Assembly (NCBI GenBank): GCA_945787595.1
Contig: CALZJV010000085.1
Span: 1 to 14,160 of the forward strand
From: an uncultured Desulfobacterales bacterium
GTDB lineage: Bacteria; Desulfobacterota; Desulfobacteria; Desulfobacterales; JAFDCJ01
Length of the DNA stretch: 14,160 nt
Direction of reading: 5' to 3'
The translations under genes and the position numbers were made by a program. Position 1 is the stretch's first letter. Each line of letters starts with the position of its first letter. Of the stretch, positions 1 to 7,246 are shown one piece after another. The notes beneath the pieces were generated by a model. The model saw only the letters and a list, made by a program, of their open reading frames with translations, was not told the origin of the DNA and made no database searches.

Positions 1-1188
1 GAGAATTTTCAGGAGGAGCTAACAAAGAACCCAAACAATTGGCGGGCCCGACAGCAACTCGGGCTTGCCTATCTGAAAACCGGCCAGAATGATAATGCAA
101 TTGCCGAATTACAATACGTGCTCGGGCAAGAGCTGGAAACGTCAACTGCTTTCGCTTTCGCACCAAGGGATTTTGAGCGCGGACTGGGGCAAAAGCCGGG
201 AGATCCTCTTGCCAATTATTATTTGGGGCTCGCATATCTGTATAATGGCCAGCGAAGCGAAACCGTTGAAACTTGGAAATCTTACCAAAACAAACGAGAG
301 CCGCTAGTGGAGAAAAAAATTAAAAAACAAATAATCCCAATTGAAATTTTTGATAGTATTCATTTGGCCCGGCAAGCCCTGGATGAGGAAAAAAAGTTAG
401 AAACATTACCACCCAAGTCGGGAACCGTAGCTGTTTTTTATTTCAAGGATCTCAGCCCGGACAATCGCTTTCGTTATCTGCAAAAAGCGATGGCCGAAAT
501 GATTATCACGGATTTAGCGCAGGTGAAATCATTGCAGGTTCTGGAACGGATGCGCGTGCAGTTTCTTCTAGCAGAGATGCAAATGGGACAGACAGGTATT
601 GTTGAAGAAAACACGGCACCCAGAGCGGGTCGGTTGCTTGGAGCCGAAAACGTGATCGTGGGCAGCCTCGAGCCCGGCAGCCTTGCAGCAAAAGCCAGCG
701 TGGCCTCCACGACGACTGAGGATATCGTCGGCGCATTTTCAGTCACCGCGGAGCAGGAAGAGTTTTTTGTGCTGGAAAAAGAAATTGTCTATAACCTATT
801 GAAAGTATTGCCTATCACCTTCACCCCGGAGGAAGAAGAGCAGTTTAAAAAATATCATACAAAAAACCTACAGGCAGTCATTTACTTCGGCCAAGGACTC
901 GATGCGCTGGATGCCGGCCGATGGCAAGATGCAAAAATTTTATTTAAAAAAGCTATTGAAGAGGACCCCGAGTTTAAATTGGCCAAGTATTATTCAGACC
1001 ATTGTCCTGCCGCAACTGTCGCTAGTATAAGTACCCTGACTGCGATGACGGTGGGTCAATTGGCCGATAATGTCGAAGCGGATGTGGGTAAGGCGTCTGC
1101 AGCCCAAGCAGACGTAGACCGCCAGCAGGAAGCGGATCCTGAACCTATAGAGACAAATAACACCGGAAGCGTATCAATACAGTGGTAA
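1..1188 (+). CDS. TPR / CsgG(FlgO)-like / TPR protein, 5'-truncated by window edge
   Basis: The reading frame is open from base 1 to the TAA at 1186-1188, so the true start lies upstream; the ATG at 118 falls inside a TPR and is not the start. The visible 395 residues begin with two TPR-like units (about 10-43 and 65-101; 'LGLAYLKTGQ', 'LGLAYLYNGQ'). A CsgG/FlgO-type alpha/beta domain follows at about 141-225, starting 'TVAVFYFKDLSP' and carrying the family-style helix 'VLERMRVQFLLAEMQMG' and the closing 'LGAENVIVGSL'. A further TPR ('FGQGLDALDAGRWQDA') sits at about 291-330, then a polar, Asp/Glu-rich tail to 395. Proteins of this layout are usually exported and envelope-associated, but the signal sequence is off the window. 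The CsgG-like module matches those at 8495 and 9188 in style. The partner is unknown; scaffold or sensor is a guess. Confidence 0.85.
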   Translation, partial: ENFQEELTKNPNNWRARQQLGLAYLKTGQNDNAIAELQYVLGQELETSTAFAFAPRDFERGLGQKPGDPLANYYLGLAYLYNGQRSETVETWKSYQNKREPLVEKKIKKQIIPIEIFDSIHLARQALDEEKKLETLPPKSGTVAVFYFKDLSPDNRFRYLQKAMAEMIITDLAQVKSLQVLERMRVQFLLAEMQMGQTGIVEENTAPRAGRLLGAENVIVGSLEPGSLAAKASVASTTTEDIVGAFSVTAEQEEFFVLEKEIVYNLLKVLPITFTPEEEEQFKKYHTKNLQAVIYFGQGLDALDAGRWQDAKILFKKAIEEDPEFKLAKYYSDHCPAATVASISTLTAMTVGQLADNVEADVGKASAAQADVDRQQEADPEPIETNNTGSVSIQW

Positions 1189-1245
1189 TGTTTCGGCGAT
1201 AAACCTTCATGAAAAATCCCAGTATTAAAAACGTGCACTAAATAT

Positions 1246-1250
1246 GGAGG
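1246..1250 (+). promoter_or_regulatory. Ribosome binding site deciding the 1256 start
   Basis: GGAGG, five bases before ATG 1256. It overlaps the upstream in-frame ATG at 1244, which therefore cannot use it, so 1256 is favoured over 1244. Confidence 0.6.
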
Positions 1251-1255
1251 ACAAA

Positions 1256-3769
1256 ATGCTAAATCGCGATTGCAAGGAAAGGAAGCACAACATGAGGTGT
1301 GTGCTCAGGTTAGTCAATCCAAACATAGGCATTTTTTGCATAACGCTTTGCTTTGCTGTTCTTTTCCTCTATGCCTGCGACGGCTCTGGGGGTTCTGATG
1401 GGGCAGCCTCCGGCACTGGTTCAATAAATTTTGCCCTGAATTTCAATGATCCTTCATCGGCTGCGGTCTCTAAAGCCCAAGCGTCGCCAAGCGGCGACGT
1501 GTGTGTGGACTATGAGATAATAGAAATAGCTGTTGATGTTAAAGATTCTACCAATTCAGTTGTCGCTTCCGATAGCTTTCCTTGCTCGGATCGTGAAGGT
1601 ACGATAGATAATGTGCCTGCGGGATCCGGCCTGAGCCTAATGGCTAAAGCTATAACCGGCGAAGGTAAGGCAGAGTGGGCAGGTCAGAAAATTGGCATTA
1701 CGGTTACTGCAAATCAAAACACGAATGAAGGGCTCATAGACTTATTTTATATTGGTGATGATACCGATCCGCCACAAGTTGTGGACACGATTCCTGAAGA
1801 CGGGGCCGAGGATGTTCTCCCAGATACGAGCATTATTACCAATTTCAATGAGAGAATGGTCGTGGCATCTATAAATGATGCGACATTTACAGTTAAGGAG
1901 GATGACACTGGCGAACAGGTAAGCGGCTCAAGAACATTCGATAATGAAAAGCAAAAACTTACCTTCAAACCGGACAAGAATCTATCCCTATCCACAACTT
2001 ACACCGTAACCATATCCAAGGAGGTGCAAGACCTTGCTGGCCTCGAAATGGAAGAAGACTACAAATGGAGTTTTACCATAATTTCGCCAAAGGATTGGTA
2101 TAAAGACAATGATTCAGATGGGTATTCGGATGGCACAAAAAAATCTTCAATATCACGGCCTGGAATCAATTACTACTTAGAATCTGAATTAACAGCGACT
2201 TCCGGCGATTGCAACGATGATGATGCCAGCATCCATCCGGGTGCTAAAGAGCTGTGCGACAATAAGGACAACGATTGTGATGGGCAGATTGATGAAGGTC
2301 TAGAAATTGATAAGGACAAAGACGGTTACTCCGCACCAGGTTCTTGTACCGGCACCAAAAACGACTGTAATGATAATGATGCCAGCATCCATCCAGGGGC
2401 TAAAGAGCTGTGCGACAATAAGGACAATGATTGTGATGGGCAGATTGATGAAGGTCTAACATTTGATAAAGATGGTGACGGTCACACAACGCCGGGCTCT
2501 TGTAAAGGCACCAAAGACGACTGTAATGATAATGATGCCCGCGTCCATCCGGGGGCAAAAGAGGTCTGCGACGATAAGGACAATGATTGTGATGGCAAAA
2601 TTGATGAAGGTCTAACATTTGATAAAGATGGTGATGGTCACACAACGCCGGGCTCTTGTAAAGGCACCAAAGACGACTGTAATGATAATGATGCCAGTAT
2701 CCATCCCGGGGCCAAAGAGGTCTGTGACGATAAAGACAATGATTGTGATGGCAAAATTGATGAAGACATTGAGTGCCTTTTTTATTTCGATGATGGAAAT
2801 TTGCAGGGTTGGAAAATGAAGGGAATATATGCCTATTCTACCTGGCCAAAGGAATATTCTCCAAATCCTTTTGGTTTAACTTGGGACGATAGGACTCAAT
2901 ATCCTTATCCAATCGATAGTGATCCTACTGGCGATAAAATGGGGTCGGCATCAGCTGCAACTGCTAATTTTAGGTTGCCTTCAGATTTTCCTGCTAAAGA
3001 GCTATGGTTCATAGATTTAATCTCTCCAGAGGTTACCACGAATGGTTACTGGCAGGGTATCACAGGGTTTGAATTAAACGTTGTGCATGTGAATATGGGC
3101 ACTAAGGTTCAATTCCTTTTAAATGCAACACGTAAATCTGATGGAAAAGAAACTTGGCTGAGAGAAGAAGATATTTACGAAAACCCAGTGTTTCACACGC
3201 TTAAAGTTAATTGGCAAACTCATTATTTAAATTTTGGGAATATAATGGGCTACGTAATAAACAACATAAGGTTAAGAATTTGGGGGGGGCAGACGCACGG
3301 TTCTGGTAAAATAAACATAGACAATGTTATTCCTAGATATGGCACTCCCACCATAGGGGTCGAAGGGGAAGTGGTTGCTGGGTCTATGGGTGAATTAGGG
3401 CCCTATATTAGCATCACATATAATTCTGACTTCATACCACCACATTTGACTGATGCTCAAATTGATTTCAGGGATACAGATCTTATAGTTGATTCTATTG
3501 CGGGATACATCAAGCCAATAGTCAAGAACGTAGAGGTAATCAAAAATGAAATTATTGACATTGACTTCTCTGACTTTATCCCGGGAGAAACGGCAACAAT
3601 ACGGATAAATTATTATCCCTCATTTACACCGAAAGGCAGTGACTACGAAGGGGGAAAAGTGAACTTATCATTTGCGGGACTTCCTGGCGTTTGTACTGTT
3701 CCTTTAAAGGGATTATTTAAGGAACAAGATGCTTTAACTGCTACTGCGCCCTTTTCTTGTAAACCTTAA
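1256..3769 (+). CDS. Large MopE-repeat lipoprotein with SbsA-type Ig-like domain
   Basis: Predicted 837-residue secreted lipoprotein. ATG 1256 is chosen because GGAGG (1246-1250) lies 5 bases upstream; ATG 1244 has no such site, and ATG 1292 with GGAAG at 1281-1285 is a real rival giving a shorter signal peptide. A hydrophobic segment ends in the lipobox-like 'LYAC' with Cys41, followed by Asp and a Gly/Ser linker. Domains: a beta-rich region at about 50-165; an SbsA/Big_5 Ig-like domain at about 170-278 ('DTDPPQVVDTIPEDGAEDV', then 'STTYTVTI'); Ca-site-like 'DNDSDGYSDG'; and four MopE-type units at about 318-505 ('DCNDNDASIHPGAKE', 'CDNKDNDCDG', spacer 'DKDGDGHTTPG'). A jelly-roll-like region (about 506-688, 'FDDGNLQGW', 'INIDNV') and an unrecognised beta-rich C-terminus follow. 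MopE-type repeats are linked to metal binding; the role here is unknown, possibly a surface adhesin or metal-binding protein. The C-terminal half is visibly more AT-rich than the genes after 5062. Confidence 0.88.
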   Translation: MLNRDCKERKHNMRCVLRLVNPNIGIFCITLCFAVLFLYACDGSGGSDGAASGTGSINFALNFNDPSSAAVSKAQASPSGDVCVDYEIIEIAVDVKDSTNSVVASDSFPCSDREGTIDNVPAGSGLSLMAKAITGEGKAEWAGQKIGITVTANQNTNEGLIDLFYIGDDTDPPQVVDTIPEDGAEDVLPDTSIITNFNERMVVASINDATFTVKEDDTGEQVSGSRTFDNEKQKLTFKPDKNLSLSTTYTVTISKEVQDLAGLEMEEDYKWSFTIISPKDWYKDNDSDGYSDGTKKSSISRPGINYYLESELTATSGDCNDDDASIHPGAKELCDNKDNDCDGQIDEGLEIDKDKDGYSAPGSCTGTKNDCNDNDASIHPGAKELCDNKDNDCDGQIDEGLTFDKDGDGHTTPGSCKGTKDDCNDNDARVHPGAKEVCDDKDNDCDGKIDEGLTFDKDGDGHTTPGSCKGTKDDCNDNDASIHPGAKEVCDDKDNDCDGKIDEDIECLFYFDDGNLQGWKMKGIYAYSTWPKEYSPNPFGLTWDDRTQYPYPIDSDPTGDKMGSASAATANFRLPSDFPAKELWFIDLISPEVTTNGYWQGITGFELNVVHVNMGTKVQFLLNATRKSDGKETWLREEDIYENPVFHTLKVNWQTHYLNFGNIMGYVINNIRLRIWGGQTHGSGKINIDNVIPRYGTPTIGVEGEVVAGSMGELGPYISITYNSDFIPPHLTDAQIDFRDTDLIVDSIAGYIKPIVKNVEVIKNEIIDIDFSDFIPGETATIRINYYPSFTPKGSDYEGGKVNLSFAGLPGVCTVPLKGLFKEQDALTATAPFSCKP
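2207..2770 (+). repeat. 156-bp in-frame tandem repeat encoding MopE-type units
   Basis: The codon for the first Asp of 'DCND' recurs at 2207, 2363, 2519 and 2675, exactly 156 bp (52 codons) apart each time. There are three full periods and a fourth unit that ends after 'DGKIDED'. The second half of the array is nearly identical at DNA level between copies, differing mostly by synonymous changes, while the first copy is more diverged. Each unit has the metal-binding-like Cys/Asp core and a 'DKDGDG'-type acidic loop as spacer. Such an array can expand or contract by recombination without breaking the frame. Confidence 0.95.
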
Positions 3770-3947
3770 ATCTGAAATAAATTCGCATGTTTTCATATAA
3801 ACATAGGATAAAAAACTTTCCCCTGTATTTGAGGCTATTGTACAAGCAGAATCTGAATTTTTAAGTGGTATACGATAAAAACTCTTGATATCATTTCGAT
3901 TCTTCGTCCTTTGTATGGAAGGGGACAACACTTTCAAGGTAGTACTT
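3770..3947. other. Intergenic DNA, no gene seen
   Basis: AT-rich DNA between the end of the MopE-repeat lipoprotein and the transposase relic. It holds no coding-like frame, no convincing terminator hairpin with a T-run and no recognisable insertion-sequence end. Confidence 0.6.
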
Positions 3948-4578
3948 TTACCTTTTTCTACTCGCGATGGGCTTGGCAGTTGAAACATGAGGAATTTTAT
4001 ATCGCTTTTACGCTTTGCTACTGGTTTCTAAGGTTCACCTAGATGCTTGCAAAACGCTGAGAGCTTCATATTTTTAGCGAGTTTTATTAAAAGTCGCACT
4101 AGTTCTGCTTGCTTTCCAAGCACTGTATATGGCAAATTGCCATGCTGACGAAAGATTAAACATACATCTTTATCATCAATTTACAGATAAATTCAACGAT
4201 ATAAAAAAAGCGAACAGCCACCAACAGATCCTTGTTTTTTTACGGTTTGCAGGATTCCATGCAGTAGGGAGCGCTGCTGGGCGTAACCATCTTTACAGGG
4301 AAATACGTCAACTGGAATCCTTAATACAGGATCGCAAACGATCAACGGTTTTCCCCGTAATGCCCCTGATGAAGGCGATCGCAGTTCCTTAATACGATGC
4401 CCGCCGGCTTCAATACAGTTGCTGTCAAGCAGTTTAACGTTGTAACCAGCAACTGGAGACTTTCGAGTCCCTTTCAAAGCTTCTATTACGGGGCTAACAG
4501 CTGCTGCCGCATACCGAAATACTCAGTTGAAGTCTTGACTTCAATACCGTTGAGCTTGTTATCTACGGTCAAATGTCT
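3948..4578 (-). pseudogene. Decayed IS4-family transposase remnant
   Basis: Read on the minus strand from 4578 downward, blocks typical of IS4-family transposases follow in the right order but in changing frames. First comes 'TVDNKLNGIE' ending 'QQLLAP', then a frameshift near 4492. Next are 'VIEALKGTRKSPVAGYNVKL', 'LLDSNCIEAGGHRIKELR', 'GALRGKPLIVCDPVLRIPVD' and 'FPCKDGYAQQRSLL', then another shift near 4220. This is followed by 'DLLVAVRFFYIVEF', where the family has W and the catalytic D of 'DLWVADRNF'. After a stop (4156-4158), apparently beside an internal deletion, comes 'LVRLLIKLAKNMKLSAFCKH', an in-frame TAG, and in another frame 'HVSTAKPIASRKR' before TAA at 3948-3950. The N-terminal third is missing and no terminal inverted repeats were found. 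The gene is dead: several frameshifts and stops, a large deletion and a lost catalytic Asp. Confidence 0.85.
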
Positions 4579-5061
4579 GTGAATTTAAGATATATCTCGC
4601 CGGCTGCCTCCTGCAATACTATAAAATTCAATAATTTTCTCGATAATTTATTATTTTTGTAGTATCAAAAGCATGCATTTCTCTCATTTAAAATTTGGTC
4701 TCATTAACCTTTAATTCTGGAGCTGGAGTTAAAGAAAAACGTTTCACATAATTTCCAATATATTTTAAAATAGGGAGCATCATAGTAATTTTGGTATTCC
4801 CGGCATGAGCCCTCATTCCGAAAAGTTTATGTTTGAAATCATTGAGAATTTATCCTTGACAGACAGATGATACTTGGCATATGAAATCTGGTATATCTGT
4901 TTCAGAAAAAAGGATTCTTCCACCACCTATGCCGTTGATATAGCAATTCGTAATCTCTGCGCCCCGCAATGCCCAGTATCTCAGAAAAAGTAATTGAATA
5001 GTTGTTAATGTATCTTGGAAATACGACGGTGCCGGGGGAAATCTTGCAACGGAATATTACC
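4579..5061. other. AT-rich leader region upstream of the protease-kinase cluster
   Basis: This stretch of about 480 bases between the transposase relic and the protease start contains no convincing gene. Its AT content is clearly higher than that of the following cluster. It holds the candidate promoter at 4856-4885, which would leave a leader of about 170 bases before ATG 5062. I saw no clear riboswitch-like fold. Part of it may be decayed N-terminal sequence of the insertion element, but I could not recognise any. Confidence 0.5.
4856..4885 (+). promoter_or_regulatory. Candidate sigma-70 promoter for the protease-kinase cluster
   Basis: A perfect -35 hexamer TTGACA (4856-4861) is followed after 18 bases by TATGAA (4880-4885), which matches four of six -10 consensus bases. 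It is on the coding strand, in the AT-rich gap before a run of six closely spaced genes. Motif match only. Confidence 0.4.
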
Positions 5062-6000
5062 ATGCTCAAATTCATCAAGATCAGCTTTATTCTCATCTGC
5101 CTGATCTCCGCAAGCGCTTCTTTGTATGCCGGCACGGAAGCATCCTCCAAATTGTATGCTCTGTCAGTCCGTGAGCTGGAAGCCATCGTATTGGATTGGC
5201 TTTCCCGATCCGGTTTCGACGCACAAAGCACCCAACTCGACCTGGGCGGCGTTCAGCTAGCCATTACAAGACCGGCGGAAAAGTGGCAAATCGTTTTAAA
5301 ACCTCGCTCTGCATCGACCACCGAGATCCGCGCCAGTTCCGCAACCAATGCTTTGAAACGAGATACTACGATGGAGCAGATGGCGGCGTACATTGCAGAA
5401 TATATCCAGGGAGCTACCGAAAAAAAAGAAATTTCCAATCAAGTCATTCCCCCGGCGGTTTTATCTCAAATCGGGTCCGTCGTCTGCTTAAACACCCAAT
5501 CAAATAAAAAAAACTCGCAGCATACCGGGTTTGTGGTCGATTCCCATGGTTTGGTTTTAACAACGATTCACGATGTAGAGACCTTTGATGACATAACCGT
5601 GACCCTCTATGACGGCCGTGAATTAGCGGGAGATGTCATCAAAAAAAACAGCGACCAGGACCTCGCCCTGATCAACATCCGCACTGGGTTGGAGAACGCC
5701 GTTTCACTGGTTGAAGGGCGCAACCTTCTTGGAATGGGCGAAAGAGTCTACTCGGTCGGGTGTCCCATCAACCTGGTCGGCTCGGTTTTCCCGGGAATCA
5801 TCAACGGACCTCCCCGGCGCGTCGACAAGCTGACTTACTGGCAGGTTAACATGGAGATTCATCCAGGAAGCAGCGGCAGCCCCGTTTTTGATGTTCAGGG
5901 TAATTTGGTGGGTATCGTCAAAGGCAGGTACCGGGGGACTCAGTCCATCGGTTTTCTTATTCCGCTCGAGACCATTATTGCGTTTGTGAAGGAACCCTAA
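5062..6000 (+). CDS. Exported trypsin-like (S1C/DegP-type) serine protease without PDZ domain
   Basis: Predicted 312-residue periplasmic serine endopeptidase. ATG 5062 is chosen because it starts directly with a signal peptide ('MLKFIKISF' to 'SASLYA', cleavage likely near residue 23-24) and has GGAA at 5051-5054; TTG 5002 and ATG 5008 would add a hydrophilic extension. After about 105 residues of unrecognised alpha/beta sequence, the protease domain runs from about 132 to the C-terminus. Catalytic His170 ('TTIHDV'), Asp200 ('SDQDLALI') and Ser271 ('HPGSSGSPVF') are all present in the usual order, so it is probably active. DegP/DegS-type enzymes normally carry PDZ domains; this one stops right after the protease domain. 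Three bases separate its stop from the kinase start, implying co-transcription. Substrate unknown; a neighbouring envelope protein is a reasonable guess. Confidence 0.9.
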   Translation: MLKFIKISFILICLISASASLYAGTEASSKLYALSVRELEAIVLDWLSRSGFDAQSTQLDLGGVQLAITRPAEKWQIVLKPRSASTTEIRASSATNALKRDTTMEQMAAYIAEYIQGATEKKEISNQVIPPAVLSQIGSVVCLNTQSNKKNSQHTGFVVDSHGLVLTTIHDVETFDDITVTLYDGRELAGDVIKKNSDQDLALINIRTGLENAVSLVEGRNLLGMGERVYSVGCPINLVGSVFPGIINGPPRRVDKLTYWQVNMEIHPGSSGSPVFDVQGNLVGIVKGRYRGTQSIGFLIPLETIIAFVKEP

Positions 6001-6003
6001 CTG

Positions 6004-7179
6004 ATGAAATACGGTCGGTATCAGATTGTCGATGAAATTGGTCAGGGCTCCATGGGGGTTGTTTATCGAGCGCATGATCCCCAGATCAATCGGCAAATTG
6101 CGTTGAAGATATTACGCGAAGATCGGATTAGCAACGAGGAATTGGTGCAACGGTTTTTAAGGGAAGCCCAGGCCATGGGAGGGTTGCCACATGCCAACAT
6201 CGCTACGGTCTACGATACCGGACGAGACCATAACACCATCTTTATTGCGATGGAATTATTGATGGGCCAATCCCTTAGGGACGCTATGCGGGACAAAAAA
6301 CTGAATCCCCAGGAAATCGTCCAAATCGGCGTCCAGGTTGCTGAAGCGCTGGATTTTGCTCACCAGAGGGGCATCGTCCATCGAGACATCAAACCATCCA
6401 ATATAATAATCGACCCCAGCGGCCAGGTTAAAATCACCGACTTTGGAATTGCCCATATCGAAGACCCGGCCATGACGCAGCAAACGATACCCGGAGAAAT
6501 TTTAGGCACGCCCCTTTACATGTCGCCCGAGCAGGTGATGAGCAAACCGGTGGATGGGCGATCAGACCTTTATTCTCTGGGAGTGATTTTATACGAGTTG
6601 ACCACCGGTACCAATCCCTTTAAGGGGGATAGTCTGCCCGCCATCTTTCAATCAATTTTGCAGGACATGCCCCCCGTGCCTGAGCTGGCAGATACGCCCA
6701 TATTTCGGCCTCTATCCAACCTGATTCTGAGGAGTCTGGATAAAGATCCGAACAAGCGGTTTCAGACCGGCATTGAGATGGCGCAACCCCTCAAGGCATG
6801 TCTTCAGCGCAGAGAGTCCGACACTCTGCAGGGTAGAAGGCCTCTTGAAAAGCCAAAACGCATCCGTCCGATAGCGCTGATTGCCGGGGTGCTCCTCATC
6901 GCGGTTGTGGCTGCTGCATTTTTTCTGACCGGCAAAAATGGCGGATTGAAGGAGGAGGTTTTATCGGTTTTAAAGGTCGAAAGCGACCCCACAGGTGCCA
7001 ACGTATTTCTGAACGGCTCTCTCAAGGGTCAGACGCCGTTGAAGGTTGATCTTCCCCTGGGAAAATATGAAATTCGTTTGAGTCGACAGAATCACTATGA
7101 GTGGGAAGCCCAGCTTCAGCTCGAGGAAGAGGGTGAAACTCCGCTTTATGTGAGGTTGGTTCCCATGGATAAAGAATAA
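6004..7179 (+). CDS. Membrane Ser/Thr protein kinase with C-terminal PEGA domain
   Basis: A 391-residue PknB-type (Hanks) kinase. The N-terminal domain (about 1-270) has the Gly loop 'GQGSMG' (13-18), Lys35, alpha-C Glu54, the catalytic loop 'HRDIKPSN' (His126, Asp128, Lys130, Asn133), 'DFG' (146-148) and 'GTPLYMSPEQ', so all key catalytic residues are present. Thr158 and Thr161 in the activation segment are likely autophosphorylation sites by analogy with PknB. A basic stretch precedes one membrane segment (about 288-309), and a PEGA domain follows at about 323-388 ('VESDPTGANVFLNG', 'TPLKVDLPLGKYEI'). The topology should be kinase in the cytoplasm and PEGA outside the inner membrane. PEGA domains are surface-layer/envelope modules, so the outside part may sense or bind the envelope. 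FHA proteins at 9788 and 13206 are the obvious phosphothreonine-reading partners. The extra-cytoplasmic signal is unknown. Confidence 0.95.
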   Translation: MKYGRYQIVDEIGQGSMGVVYRAHDPQINRQIALKILREDRISNEELVQRFLREAQAMGGLPHANIATVYDTGRDHNTIFIAMELLMGQSLRDAMRDKKLNPQEIVQIGVQVAEALDFAHQRGIVHRDIKPSNIIIDPSGQVKITDFGIAHIEDPAMTQQTIPGEILGTPLYMSPEQVMSKPVDGRSDLYSLGVILYELTTGTNPFKGDSLPAIFQSILQDMPPVPELADTPIFRPLSNLILRSLDKDPNKRFQTGIEMAQPLKACLQRRESDTLQGRRPLEKPKRIRPIALIAGVLLIAVVAAAFFLTGKNGGLKEEVLSVLKVESDPTGANVFLNGSLKGQTPLKVDLPLGKYEIRLSRQNHYEWEAQLQLEEEGETPLYVRLVPMDKE

Positions 7180-7246
7180 AAAAAATTCCGTCCGGGTGTT
7201 GCGGCCCGAAATGGTAAAATAGCCTTTAGCTCGAGGAGAGATTAAA

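Noticed and set aside
3790..3807. Inverted repeat ATGTTT/AAACAT after the MopE lipoprotein gene, as a terminator
   Set aside because: The stem is AT-only, six pairs long and has no T-run; it is likely chance in AT-rich DNA.
4688..4816. Minus-strand frame of about 42 codons in the AT-rich leader region
   Set aside because: No ribosome binding site or recognisable domain; the length is expected by chance. It could be decayed coding sequence, but I could not assign it.
4902..5231. Minus-strand frame of 109 codons
   Set aside because: It overlaps the signal peptide and N-terminus of the protease on the other strand and has no recognisable domain, so it is a shadow.
7183..7220. GC-rich partial hairpin and TAAAAT between the kinase and the Trx-TPR-CsgG gene, as terminator or promoter
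   Set aside because: Only about four pairs in the stem, and the -35/-10 spacing is far too short; the 67-base gap fits an operon.
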